Source: Candidatus Undinarchaeales archaeon (GTDB lineage: Archaea; SpSt-1190; JASMDC01). From it: a DNA stretch of 64,000 bases. The stretch is taken from assembly GCA_030753015.1 (NCBI GenBank), contig JASMDC010000001.1, forward strand, positions 124,001 to 188,000. The letters are read 5' to 3'. The position numbers and the translations under genes were made by a program. This document shows, in pieces, positions 42,027-51,605 of the stretch (position 1 is the first letter of the stretch; each line of letters begins with the position of its first letter). Under the pieces are notes generated by a model. It was not told the DNA's origin. It did not search any database and worked only from the letters and a program-made list of their open reading frames with translations.

Positions 42027-45000
42027 ATGGTAGAGCTATCTAAATCATCGGTCATCCAAATGGTCGCCGTCCTGTCCGTGATCTTGATGCACACAGGGCT
42101 TGCCGCCCTCACGACCACGAGCTCCCAGATGGAGGAGAACTTCTTTTTCGACTTCTCTGAGAACACCAAGGTCGAAGGGACCGGTGACGTCTACTTCAAC
42201 TATATGGGGACCTTCATGAACTCGTCAATCATCGACATGGGCGCGGTAACTCTGGACTCGGTGACCGAGGCACCTGACACGGGGTACACCGACAGCGCTA
42301 CCATCGCTGACGGTCATGTGTATGTCGTCCGCACTGCCGAGGACAACTACGTGAAGTTCCTGATCCATACGACCGATATGGTCTACATGCTCGATGTCGA
42401 GTTCGTCCTCCAGGACGACGGGAGCAGGACGCTGGTGGCGACCGCCGAGCCTACGGCCGAGCCGACAGCTGAACCGACGGCCGAACCTACACCTGAGCCA
42501 ACCCTCGAGGTGAAGGCCGCATCGAAGGAGGAGAAGCTCCGTATCAACAAGAACGAGCCCGTGACCTTCTGCGGCGTCAACGTCACCTTCACCGGGACCG
42601 CTCCGGGGACCGCCCGGGCGGAGTTCTCCGTGCTCGACGCTGAAGGTCAGAGCGACATGTTCTTGGCGGACTACGACTCGGTCCGCTCGTCCGGCCTCGA
42701 GGAACGGTTCGAGGTCGGGGAGATCGTGCTCGTTGTACGCAAGGACTGCATGAACTTCCCTTCATCTGTCGATATCTACGTGAACCAGTCGGGCACGTGC
42801 AGGAAGGAAGAGCTCACCGAGAAGTACAGCGACCTTACCGAGCTCACCTTCAGGACCTCGACCATCAAGCATCATGAGGGTTCCGGTACCGGGGAGGCCT
42901 TCATATTCAGGAAGGGCGTTGTGTACGAGTCATGGTTCCCCGAGGTCGATGGGCTGACAGCGGACTTCAACTTCAACGGCACCCATATCCGCATCGGTGG
43001 TATCAACGGCGTGCTCGCACAAGAGGACGACTTCGACTCAGTGGGCATCGCCACGCCGTCAGGCTACCCGTGGGAGAACGTCCCCACGACGGCAGGTGCC
43101 GTTTACATATTCCAGACCGCTGACAAGAAGTACGCGAAGCTCGTGGTCAAGGAAGTATCGAACGAATCGATGACCTTCAAGTGGGCCTACCAGCCCGATG
43201 GCTCGGGGTACTTCTTCGATGTCCCTGATACTGATGACATCCTCGTTGGACAGGATCCCGAGGACGGTGCAGTGAACGTCTCGTACGCTCTCACAAGAGC
43301 ACAGCTAATCCTCAACAGGACCTTCTTCGACATGTACATGGGCCTGATGGGCAACAACACCGTCATGGCCAGCCACTTCATGAACCTCACGGCGACCATC
43401 CTCGAGGACGGTGTCGAGGTCCAAGTGCTCCACGACGTCGACTTCGAGAACGGTACCATCATAGTCGATCTGACGCAGAGGCTCGATCCCGAGCAGGAGG
43501 TCGAACTCCACGTCACGGGATTCCAGGACTCGTGGGACAACACCCTCCTCGACTACCGATGGGGTTTCACCACCGCCGAGAAGGAGAAGGTGGCGCTCAC
43601 ATGGCTCGAGCTCGGGACCGCTGTCACGGCGACAGCCGAGCCCGGGAAGATGTCATGGTACGGGTTCAACCTCACCGTTCCCACAGAGGTGAGCATCGCC
43701 GTCGATGCCGCTACGGCAGGACCTGTGGCCGCGCTCGTGCTGGACGTGACGTCGCCGGACGCGATCGTCGAGGTGACCGCTACAGAAGAGGTCGCTCTCA
43801 CTGTGCTCATCCCCGGGACCTACCTCGTGCGGCTCGCCACCACGGCGACCGAGAGCGCTGATGTGACCCTCACCGTATCCGAGTCGGACTCCTGCCCCGA
43901 GTGCCTCACCGACGAGGCGGGTAGCACGCCCGACACGGCTGCCACCCTGGCCCTCGGCAAGGAGGAGATGGGCGTTGTCGCGTGCACAGCCCTGAGCGAT
44001 ACGTGCGATACCGACCTATTCGGGCTCATCCTCATCACCGACTCGAAGATCAGCGTTTCCTTCCACGCCAGCGATGCCCATGGCACAGGTTGGAAGTGGA
44101 CCAAGGCCACCATCGTCGATAGCGAGGGCAACGTCGTCAAGGAGATGGACTCCGGGGGGGACAAGGAGCGGGAAGAGGTGCTGGAGCTAGCGGCCGGGGC
44201 CTACGGCATCAACATCGCATCGAATCCTTCATGGAAGGGCTTCTTCCGCTACGCCCTGCGGGCCGACACTGTCGTGGCGTGCGGAGGCGTCGAATGCCCC
44301 CCTAACGCTGAGTGCATCGACGACGCCTGCCAGTGTGCGAGCGGTTTCAAGGAGTGCGACGACGCGTGCATCGCGGACGACCTCTGCTGCGCTGACGCCG
44401 ACTGCCCTGGAGGTGCATGCCTTGAGAACCGCACGTGCGAGGGTCCGGCAGTCATGCCCGAGATCCTTGCCAATGCCACCGCCAACGCGACGGCCACACC
44501 AACCCCTGAACCGACACCCGAGCCAACGCCCATGCCCACTCCCACGGTGGACGAGCACGGGCTGGAGCACTTCACGACGAAGATCGGGATCGGCCAGGTG
44601 CTCACCCTGGCACCCCTCGGCCTCATGAACGGAGAGGACGCACAACCGGGTGCGGGCGATATCGAACTGCTCCCGGGCGGCACGCTCAATGCGCGGTCGG
44701 ACAAGTCCGGACTGCTCGAGCTCAACGCGACGTCCGTGGAGGACGTCAAGGAAGTGCCCGAGACCGGATACCGACCTAACCTCACCCTGCGCAAGGGGAT
44801 GGTGCTCGCAGTGAAGACACAGAAGGGCACCTATGCCATCGGTATCATAACGACCCTGCAGCTCAATCCCTCCGTCGAGATCGAGTGGATCCACCAGCCT
44901 GACGGCTCACGGTCGGTTGCTCCGCAACCAACCCCGGAACCGCAGACGATCGTCGAGAGTGTCGTGACGACCGTGAAGGAGAAGCCCATTCAGAGCGCGG

Positions 45001-46481
45001 CAGCAGGAGCAGCCGTCGTGGCTGTCGCCGCGGGGGCCGTCCAGGTGCTCGGAGGGGGAGCTGCAGCGACCGCCGCCGCGGGCGCAGCTACAGCGGCCGG
45101 AGCGGCCACGGCAGCAGCAGGCGCCGCCGGAGCAGCAGGCGCTGCCGGAGCGGCCGGAGCAGCAGGGGCTGCAAGCGCCACGACCGCCAGCGTCACCAGC
45201 GCAATGGCAGCGGGCGCGGGCGTATCGGGCGGTGCCGCGGGCGCTGCCACGACCACGGTAGCTGGTTCGGCCGCAGCGGGAAGTGCAGCGACCACCGGGG
45301 CCGCAGCGGCAGGTAGCGCGGCCACAGGGGCCGCAGCGGCAGGTGCCAGCACTGCGACGGCCGTCGCCGCATCGACGGGCTCGGCCACGGCGGCAGCATC
45401 GGCGGTACAGTCCATCGGTGGACAGGGTATCGCCTTCCTGGCAAAGAAGAAGGCCTACGGCATGGCCATGAACAAGGTCCAGGACAAGATCAAGGACAAG
45501 ATGGTGGACAAGGGTGTCGCACACCTTGCCCAGCAGTGCGCAGCTCCTGCCCTCCTGGCGCAAGCGGAGCAGATGGAGGCCGATGACAAGCAGGACCTCG
45601 CCGAGACCTACCGCATAGCAAACCAGATACTCCTTATGTTGTACCGCTCACCGCAGACGTCCCCGGAGCTCTCCAAGGCCATGTGGGGCGGCGATGTGGA
45701 CTACGCCAAGCCCATCATCGACATGCTCATCGAGCCGCTGGGCATCCTCGACCAGGATTCCGAGACAGGCATCTACGCGATCACGCCCGAGGAGTACCAG
45801 CTCATGCACAGATGGGTTCGGGCCGCCGACCTCCAGAACGAGATATCGATCGTGCTGGACGGTCTCACCGGCGATGTCGGCCTAGGTACGATCAAGAACA
45901 TCAAGGAGACGTACCAGACGAAGTGGCGGACGCCCACGGAAGGAGAGGAAGAGGCGGCCGTGATGTTCGAGGAGCCGCCGGCCTACTTCAAGGAGGAGGA
46001 CGTGGAGAAGGCCGAGCGGGTCCAGCCGCTGATGGATCCTGTCAAGCGCCGGCTAACGAACTTCCTCGAGGAGAAGTTGGCCACCGAGCTGTCGCGGCGC
46101 AAGTTCTCGGACCTCGCCGGAGAGTGCATGCTCGGCAGCCTGTTCGCCGACCGGTACCGCTCTACGAACGCTGACATCGCCAAGCAGGTGTCCGACGGCT
46201 ACCAGCTCGTTCTGACGCTCTACAAGCAGCCTCTCACCGCGGCGGACCTCGACAAGGTCATCTGGAAGGCAGGCCACGGCAAGGCGGGAGAGTACATGCC
46301 CGGCTTCGTCGAGAAGGGCCACATAGTCGTCGACGAGATCACCGGCATCCACTCGCTGAGCCCTGACGAGTTCAGGGCCACCGAGTCCTTCCTGCGCCTC
46401 ACCGGCCTCAAGGGCGTCGTGGAACCCGTCCTGGACATGATGCTCGGGGCCAAGGACTGCCGAGGTCCTGGAGGGAGATGA
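42027..46481 (+). CDS. Giant surface protein with C-terminal tandem helical modules
   Basis: 1484 residues from the ATG at 42027 (AGGTGA 7 nt upstream; an ATG at 42021 is also possible). Layout: signal peptide (MVAVLSVILMHTGLAA); three related ~90-residue beta modules ending QPDGSR or QDDGSR; AEPT/PEPT proline-threonine linkers; a Big_5-like domain (NVSYALTRAQLILNRTFF ... GFTTAE); a pre-peptidase-like domain; and a cysteine cluster (ECPPNAECIDDACQCASG). An Ala/Gly stretch begins SAAAGAAVVAVAAGAV, the only plausible membrane span. Two copies of a ~130-residue module end the protein (for example LTAADLDKVIWKAGHGKAG and GVVEPVLDMMLG). The module recurs six times in the gene at 47.4-51.6 kb. Confidence 0.8.
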   Translation: MVELSKSSVIQMVAVLSVILMHTGLAALTTTSSQMEENFFFDFSENTKVEGTGDVYFNYMGTFMNSSIIDMGAVTLDSVTEAPDTGYTDSATIADGHVYVVRTAEDNYVKFLIHTTDMVYMLDVEFVLQDDGSRTLVATAEPTAEPTAEPTAEPTPEPTLEVKAASKEEKLRINKNEPVTFCGVNVTFTGTAPGTARAEFSVLDAEGQSDMFLADYDSVRSSGLEERFEVGEIVLVVRKDCMNFPSSVDIYVNQSGTCRKEELTEKYSDLTELTFRTSTIKHHEGSGTGEAFIFRKGVVYESWFPEVDGLTADFNFNGTHIRIGGINGVLAQEDDFDSVGIATPSGYPWENVPTTAGAVYIFQTADKKYAKLVVKEVSNESMTFKWAYQPDGSGYFFDVPDTDDILVGQDPEDGAVNVSYALTRAQLILNRTFFDMYMGLMGNNTVMASHFMNLTATILEDGVEVQVLHDVDFENGTIIVDLTQRLDPEQEVELHVTGFQDSWDNTLLDYRWGFTTAEKEKVALTWLELGTAVTATAEPGKMSWYGFNLTVPTEVSIAVDAATAGPVAALVLDVTSPDAIVEVTATEEVALTVLIPGTYLVRLATTATESADVTLTVSESDSCPECLTDEAGSTPDTAATLALGKEEMGVVACTALSDTCDTDLFGLILITDSKISVSFHASDAHGTGWKWTKATIVDSEGNVVKEMDSGGDKEREEVLELAAGAYGINIASNPSWKGFFRYALRADTVVACGGVECPPNAECIDDACQCASGFKECDDACIADDLCCADADCPGGACLENRTCEGPAVMPEILANATANATATPTPEPTPEPTPMPTPTVDEHGLEHFTTKIGIGQVLTLAPLGLMNGEDAQPGAGDIELLPGGTLNARSDKSGLLELNATSVEDVKEVPETGYRPNLTLRKGMVLAVKTQKGTYAIGIITTLQLNPSVEIEWIHQPDGSRSVAPQPTPEPQTIVESVVTTVKEKPIQSAAAGAAVVAVAAGAVQVLGGGAAATAAAGAATAAGAATAAAGAAGAAGAAGAAGAAGAASATTASVTSAMAAGAGVSGGAAGAATTTVAGSAAAGSAATTGAAAAGSAATGAAAAGASTATAVAASTGSATAAASAVQSIGGQGIAFLAKKKAYGMAMNKVQDKIKDKMVDKGVAHLAQQCAAPALLAQAEQMEADDKQDLAETYRIANQILLMLYRSPQTSPELSKAMWGGDVDYAKPIIDMLIEPLGILDQDSETGIYAITPEEYQLMHRWVRAADLQNEISIVLDGLTGDVGLGTIKNIKETYQTKWRTPTEGEEEAAVMFEEPPAYFKEEDVEKAERVQPLMDPVKRRLTNFLEEKLATELSRRKFSDLAGECMLGSLFADRYRSTNADIAKQVSDGYQLVLTLYKQPLTAADLDKVIWKAGHGKAGEYMPGFVEKGHIVVDEITGIHSLSPDEFRATESFLRLTGLKGVVEPVLDMMLGAKDCRGPGGR

Positions 46482-46783
46482 GAGTTCTGGGAGCGAGGTC
46501 GAGTAATCCAATAAGAAGCCCAAGAAGAAGGAATAGGGAACGAGTGGCCACGGGTCACACAGTATCTCGGGCTTTCACCTTAACATGGTGACGTAATTTC
46601 GTTACCCGTAAGGCCATCCAGTCGATACCCTTATATGGCAACCACGCCTAAACTCTATCCTGACAGTAGCTATGGGAATATGTATGTCCCGGAGCTGCCG
46701 CCAGATGCGAGAGGTCCCGCAGGTGAGAACAGGACACCCAAAAGACCCCGGACGCACCGTGTGCGACGGGAAGAGGGAAAGCT
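46482..46783. other. Intergenic region between the two surface-protein genes
   Basis: A weak hairpin GGTGACG/CGTTACC (46587-46606) may end the upstream transcript. CCCTTATATGG at about 46628-46638 is a good TATA-like box, giving a leader of ~120 nt before the ATG at 46784, which has GAGGGA as Shine-Dalgarno. Confidence 0.45.
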
Positions 46784-47320
46784 ATGGGTGGATCCAGCCA
46801 AGGACTAGACCAGGGTGGTAGAGCAAAGGAAGGACGGCGGGAAATCCCCTCCCGTGGTGTGCGGAAGCTTTCCTTCACGCTCCTCCTGCTCGTCCTCCTC
46901 ACCACTGCAGTGAACAACGCGCCCGTGTCCGGTTTCGGCAAGGCGCTGGACTTTGACGGAACGGACGACTTCGTGAGCGTACCGGACCACAGCAGCCTCC
47001 AGATCACCGGATCGATCACCGTCGAGGCTTGGATCAGGGCCGCTGCCTGGACGTCTGAGTCCCATGAAGGCACCATCGTCAGCAAGGAGGAGTGGCCGGA
47101 CAACGTGCGTAAGGGATACGTCCTCAGGGCGGGGGAGAACGGTAAACTCTCCTTCAGCATCGCGATCGGTGACAACTGGCCGGAGGCCGTCTCCTCCCCG
47201 ATCATGTTCACCCACACGTGGCATCACGTGGCGGGGACCTTCGACGGCACCAACATCAGGGTCTACATCGATGGTACATTACAGAACACCACCGCGGTCC
47301 GCGTTCGACAAAGCAGCTGA
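46784..47320 (+). CDS. Truncated secreted LamG-domain protein
   Basis: 178 residues. A basic N-terminus and KLSFTLLLLVLLTTAVNNAP form a signal peptide. Then a LamG/concanavalin-like domain begins (ALDFDGTDDFVSVPDHSSLQ, SITVEAWIRA, TWHHVAGTFDGTNIRVYIDG) and is broken off after NTTAV, before the fold is complete. From about 47300 the DNA codes in another frame for half of the helical module found downstream. This looks like a deletion that fused the 5' part of a LamG gene to the 3' part of a module-repeat gene out of frame. The normal protein would be secreted or surface-anchored. Confidence 0.65.
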   Translation: MGGSSQGLDQGGRAKEGRREIPSRGVRKLSFTLLLLVLLTTAVNNAPVSGFGKALDFDGTDDFVSVPDHSSLQITGSITVEAWIRAAAWTSESHEGTIVSKEEWPDNVRKGYVLRAGENGKLSFSIAIGDNWPEAVSSPIMFTHTWHHVAGTFDGTNIRVYIDGTLQNTTAVRVRQSS

Positions 47321-47355
47321 ACGAACTCATCTGGCGAAAGGGAAAAGGCAAGTGC

Positions 47356-50300
47356 ATGCACTTCATCCGGGCACTGGCCGCGAAAGGGTACGTAGAGCGC
47401 CTTGGCTTCACGGGTTCATATCGCCTCAACGCCGATGAGGGGATGCGCGTGTCGGCCTTCCTGGCCGCTTCCGGGCTCGGGACCGTTGTCGAGCCGGTCA
47501 TCGATATGATGCTCGGTGGCCTGGAGGACGTGACACGGGAGAAGGACGTGAGAGGGGTCGAGACCGCCACGAGCCGCCCGCGCAGGAACAGGTTGTCCAT
47601 TCTGCTCGACCAGGAGCTCGTGGAGACGCTCTCACAGCGGCCGCCAGAGGGATTGATGGGCGACTGCCTGCTCTCGCGCCTCTTCCTCCAGCGGCTCCAG
47701 GTCGAGGACCCCTCCCTTGCAGATGAGCTCGTCTCAACCTACCAGCTCCTCCTCCTCCTTCAGCATGGACCGCTCCTCGCCGGGGAGGCCGACTGGCTAC
47801 TTTGGGAGGAAGGTGTCGGAAGGGGCGAGAAGTTGCTCAATGGCCTGCTGGAGCGTGGCTACCTCGACAAGGAGGCCGCCACCGGCCGCTTCTTCCTCAG
47901 CCCCGACGAAAAGGAGCATGACTCGGCCTACCTGATCCGGACCGGTCTCCTGTCCGTCATCGATCCTGTCCTCGACATGATACTCGGTGTGATCGAGAGG
48001 ACTCCCGCCGAGGTCGAACCTGTCGTCGCTCCCACGAGTGCTGCGTACCGGCACGCGCACCGTAGCTTCGCCAACGTCCTCGAGCGCGAGATCAATCGTG
48101 GTCTCGCCCGGCTCTCAGCGGAGAGCATCGAGGATAAGTGTCTGTTAGGGAGGTTGTTCACGGACCGCTCGCGGACGACGAAGGCGGAGGAGCTCCAGAA
48201 GTTCGCCGAGGTCTACCGGGGCGTCCTCGTGCTCTACCGGACCCCCGCCACCGCAGAGGAGCTCGACCGTGTCCTGTGGGACGAGGGCGAGGGGAAGGGT
48301 GCCTCCTATATGGACGCTCTCGTGGCGAAGGGCTATCTGGAGCGTCGTGGTGAGCCCGCACGGGCCTTCCTGGTACCCGATGAACGGAGGAGGACAATGG
48401 CCTACCTCCAGCGCACAGGTCTCGAGGGACGGCTCGTACCCGTGCTCGATATGATGCTCAGGCATGCGGGCGTGCGACAGCTCCCCGTCCAGATCGTGGA
48501 GGAACTGACAAAAGAGCTCCCGCGGCCCCCGACACCTCCGACACCGACAGGCGAACCTGCGCTGTCATCGCCGTCAGCCGTGCCGACGCCGCCTACGCCA
48601 CCTGCCCCTGAGGATGTACAGTTCCCGCCCTCCCGGTTCAAGCCGCCCAAGCGACTGATACCCGACAGGTTCAAGCCGCCGAAAGCGCCGGAAGAGCCGG
48701 ACAGGTTCAAACCACCGAAGGGCCGGACGCTCCCGGAGGTACCTGCTCCGATCGAGGTGATCGAACCGACAGTCGTGCCAACACCACCTACCCCACCGAC
48801 CGTGCCAACACCACCTACCCCACCGACCGTGTCGACGCCACCCACCCCGCCGACCGTGCCGACGCCACCCACCCCGCCGACCGTGCTGACGCCACCTGCC
48901 ACAGAGGAGTTTCCGTCCCCACCCACTCGGTTCAAGCCGCCCAAGCGTCCGACGCTTGACAGGTTCAAGCCGCCGAAGATGCCGAGCCAGCCGGACCAGT
49001 TCAAACCACCGAAGGGCCGGGCGCTCCAGGAGGCACTTGCTCCTGCTGAGGCTGTCGTGCCAGTGCAGGAATCCAGGGCCCGAACCCGCCTATCGCTCGA
49101 CCTCGACGAGCGGCTCTTGGCAGCGGTCCCCCGGCTCACGGGAGATGCGCTCAGCGATCCGTCCCTGGTAGCGAAGGTGCTCGCCGACGGCTCCAAGGTA
49201 ACAGATGGAGGGCTAAAGGCAACGCTATCCGAGCTTGTGCAGGTGCTGCTCCTGCTCGACCGCGGCCCCATCGCTGAGGATGACCTTGACCAAGCTGTCT
49301 GGGAGGATAGCGGCAGGGCACACATGTGTCTTTCGGCGCTGGCTGAGACAGGCCATGTAGAGCGTATGGGAAGGACGGGCCGATACGTCCTCGCGGTGGA
49401 CCAGCGACGAATGACCGGGAAGTTACTCGAGCGCACCGGCCTCAGGGATTTAGTGAATCCAGTGCTCGACGAGATGGTCAGGAGAGTACGTGAGCGGCCG
49501 CGACCGAAGGTCAAGGCACCTCCCCGGGAGACCGTGCAGAAGGAGAAGAAGGACGTCCCCCTACCCGAGAAGGTCGTGCGCGAGGTCGCCAGGCTGGTAG
49601 CGGCCAACACCTACGCCAACATAATCGAGCGCGAGCTGAACCGGGCCTTGACAAAGCTCCCATTAAAGGCCCTGAAGGGCGAATGCCTCCTATCCAAGCT
49701 GTTCCGTGAGCGGATCAGTGCCACCGATGTTGAGAGCATGTGTAAGCTGGCAGAGGTGTACCGCGTCCATCTGGTGATCTACCGGACCCCGGTCACAGCA
49801 GACCAGCTCGACCGTGTCCTCTGGGGCGAGGGGGCCGGCAAGGGCGTGTACTACCTTGAGGCGCTGAAACTGAAGGGCTACGCCGAGCGGGACGAGAACG
49901 GCCGCTATGCTATGTTGCCCGAAGAGCGAGAGGCGATCGGATCGTTCCTGGACCGCACGGGTCTCGATGAGCGGCTCGTTCCCGTTGTCGACATGATGCT
50001 CGGTCATTCCGGGATGAGGCCCGCGCCTGCTATCACTCGGCCAGCAAAGGTGGTCGCTCCACCGAAGCCACCGAGACCGAGGAAGCTCCCATCCCCACCG
50101 AAACCTCCGAGGCCGAAGGACGTTATTCCACCACCCGAGAAGAAGGTAGTCCAACCATCTAAGCCCCCACGTCCCCGTCTGCTGGAGCGCCCACCCTCTC
50201 CGCCCAAGGTCGAGAAGGTAACACCTTCTAAGGTTCTCCGTCCCCGTCTGCTGGAGCGCCCGCCCTCTCCGCCCAAGGTCGAGAAGGTGACACCCCGTCC

Positions 50301-51552
50301 CCGTCTACTGGAGCGCCCGCTCTCTCCGCCGAAGGTCGAGAAGGTGGCCCCTCCGAAGCCCCCTCCTCCCCCTCTGCTGGAGCCTCTGCCGGAACCGATC
50401 CCAGAGAAGGTCGCCTTGCCGGAGGCGACGCGTCCGCGCCTGCTGGGGCCCTTACCCCCACCGGGATCACGGGAACCCTCCGAACCCGCAATAGGTACGC
50501 TCCGCGCTCTTGCGCAGCGGTTCCTGTCCTGGGCCACACCGCCCAAGCCGCCGGCCGCACTCGAGGCGCTCAGGTCGCGCAGGCTCCCGAGACCGTCGGA
50601 GGGACCGGTCACTGTATCAAAGACAGCCCCACCGATAAAGGCCGAGCCACCCCGATCCCCGGCGCCGCCAATGGGTTCCGGGGCCCTCGAGGCCGTCCTC
50701 AAGGCAGTGCTCTTCGACCGCTCGACCAAGAGCCTTGCCGGGAACTGCCTCCTGGCCCGGATGCTCGTGGACCACAGGCGGACAAGTGGACCCGAGTCAG
50801 AGGGCAAGCTAATAGAGCTCAACCAGGTGCTGCTCGTGCTCTCCCGGGGCCCGATCACCGCAACGGACCTCGACCGTGTGCTCTGGTCCGAGGGGGCCGG
50901 CAGGGCAAGCACCTACCTCGGTGCCTTGGAAGAGGGCGGGTACGTGGAGCATCTCGGGCTGACAGGCCGATACCTCCTGGCACACAGGGAGCATGAGCGG
51001 ATGGAGGATTACCTGGACCGTACGGGACTCGGGGAGGACCTTGGGCCTGTACTCGACACCCTCCTTGCGAAGGTGAGGCCGGGACATGCCCCGGATGCAG
51101 CGTCCAAGGTAAAGGCTCGTGGGGCTGTGGCCGACCAGGGACTGAGCGACATCCTGGACACGGAGCTCGTGGAGGCCATACACCGGCGGGATCCCGACGA
51201 CCTCAGGGGCGATAGCGTACTGGCGCGAACGCTCGATGACCTGAACCGCGCCGACGATCCCCTGGCCGCACGCCGGCTCTCAGAGTTCGGGCAGGTGCTG
51301 ATGGTGCTCTCCCGGGGCCCCATCACATCAGATGACCTCGACCGCGCGCTCTGGTCGTCCGGCGCCGGCAAGGCATCATCCTATCTGGAGGAGCTGATGG
51401 GCTCAGGCCACATCGAGCGGCTCGGGGTGACGGGACGCTACATCCTCGACCTGGACGAGCAGGAGCATATCGAGGCCTATCTCAGGCGCACCGGTCTCGG
51501 CGACAAGCTGGGACCGCTCCTCGACAGGGTGGCCCGGTCCGGACCGGAGTAA
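47356..51552 (+). CDS. Protein with six tandem ~130-residue modules and proline-rich linkers (5' end disrupted)
   Basis: Module similarity starts at about 47305, in a frame that does not connect to the LamG part. The first ATG after that is at 47356 (1398 residues); it starts inside a half-module. Full modules lie at about 47580-47995, 48057-48470, 49080-49490, 49610-50015, 50690-51075 and 51125-51540. The consensus is CLLxRLF.D, LVLxRGPITxxDLDRVLW.EGAGKA, YLxAL...GYVERLG.TGRY and RTGL...L.PVLDMMLG, which suggests paired winged-helix-like units. Linkers are PTPPTPP repeats, RFKPPK repeats (48.6-49.0 kb) and RLLERPPSPPKVEK repeats (50.0-50.4 kb). No family name is known to me. Confidence 0.7.
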   Translation: MHFIRALAAKGYVERLGFTGSYRLNADEGMRVSAFLAASGLGTVVEPVIDMMLGGLEDVTREKDVRGVETATSRPRRNRLSILLDQELVETLSQRPPEGLMGDCLLSRLFLQRLQVEDPSLADELVSTYQLLLLLQHGPLLAGEADWLLWEEGVGRGEKLLNGLLERGYLDKEAATGRFFLSPDEKEHDSAYLIRTGLLSVIDPVLDMILGVIERTPAEVEPVVAPTSAAYRHAHRSFANVLEREINRGLARLSAESIEDKCLLGRLFTDRSRTTKAEELQKFAEVYRGVLVLYRTPATAEELDRVLWDEGEGKGASYMDALVAKGYLERRGEPARAFLVPDERRRTMAYLQRTGLEGRLVPVLDMMLRHAGVRQLPVQIVEELTKELPRPPTPPTPTGEPALSSPSAVPTPPTPPAPEDVQFPPSRFKPPKRLIPDRFKPPKAPEEPDRFKPPKGRTLPEVPAPIEVIEPTVVPTPPTPPTVPTPPTPPTVSTPPTPPTVPTPPTPPTVLTPPATEEFPSPPTRFKPPKRPTLDRFKPPKMPSQPDQFKPPKGRALQEALAPAEAVVPVQESRARTRLSLDLDERLLAAVPRLTGDALSDPSLVAKVLADGSKVTDGGLKATLSELVQVLLLLDRGPIAEDDLDQAVWEDSGRAHMCLSALAETGHVERMGRTGRYVLAVDQRRMTGKLLERTGLRDLVNPVLDEMVRRVRERPRPKVKAPPRETVQKEKKDVPLPEKVVREVARLVAANTYANIIERELNRALTKLPLKALKGECLLSKLFRERISATDVESMCKLAEVYRVHLVIYRTPVTADQLDRVLWGEGAGKGVYYLEALKLKGYAERDENGRYAMLPEEREAIGSFLDRTGLDERLVPVVDMMLGHSGMRPAPAITRPAKVVAPPKPPRPRKLPSPPKPPRPKDVIPPPEKKVVQPSKPPRPRLLERPPSPPKVEKVTPSKVLRPRLLERPPSPPKVEKVTPRPRLLERPLSPPKVEKVAPPKPPPPPLLEPLPEPIPEKVALPEATRPRLLGPLPPPGSREPSEPAIGTLRALAQRFLSWATPPKPPAALEALRSRRLPRPSEGPVTVSKTAPPIKAEPPRSPAPPMGSGALEAVLKAVLFDRSTKSLAGNCLLARMLVDHRRTSGPESEGKLIELNQVLLVLSRGPITATDLDRVLWSEGAGRASTYLGALEEGGYVEHLGLTGRYLLAHREHERMEDYLDRTGLGEDLGPVLDTLLAKVRPGHAPDAASKVKARGAVADQGLSDILDTELVEAIHRRDPDDLRGDSVLARTLDDLNRADDPLAARRLSEFGQVLMVLSRGPITSDDLDRALWSSGAGKASSYLEELMGSGHIERLGVTGRYILDLDEQEHIEAYLRRTGLGDKLGPLLDRVARSGPE

Positions 51553-51605
51553 AGCGCCCGGTCCATGGGCAATGATTTATAGCGTTTAGCCCCCGGGGCG
51601 GGTAC

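Noticed and set aside
45193-45444. Frames and repeats opposite the Ala/Gly-rich stretch
   Set aside because: They are the complement of the low-complexity GC-rich part of the giant surface protein.
47218-47355. ATG at 47218 as the start of the module-repeat protein
   Set aside because: The first ~28 codons are the LamG gene read in the wrong frame; module similarity begins only at about 47305.
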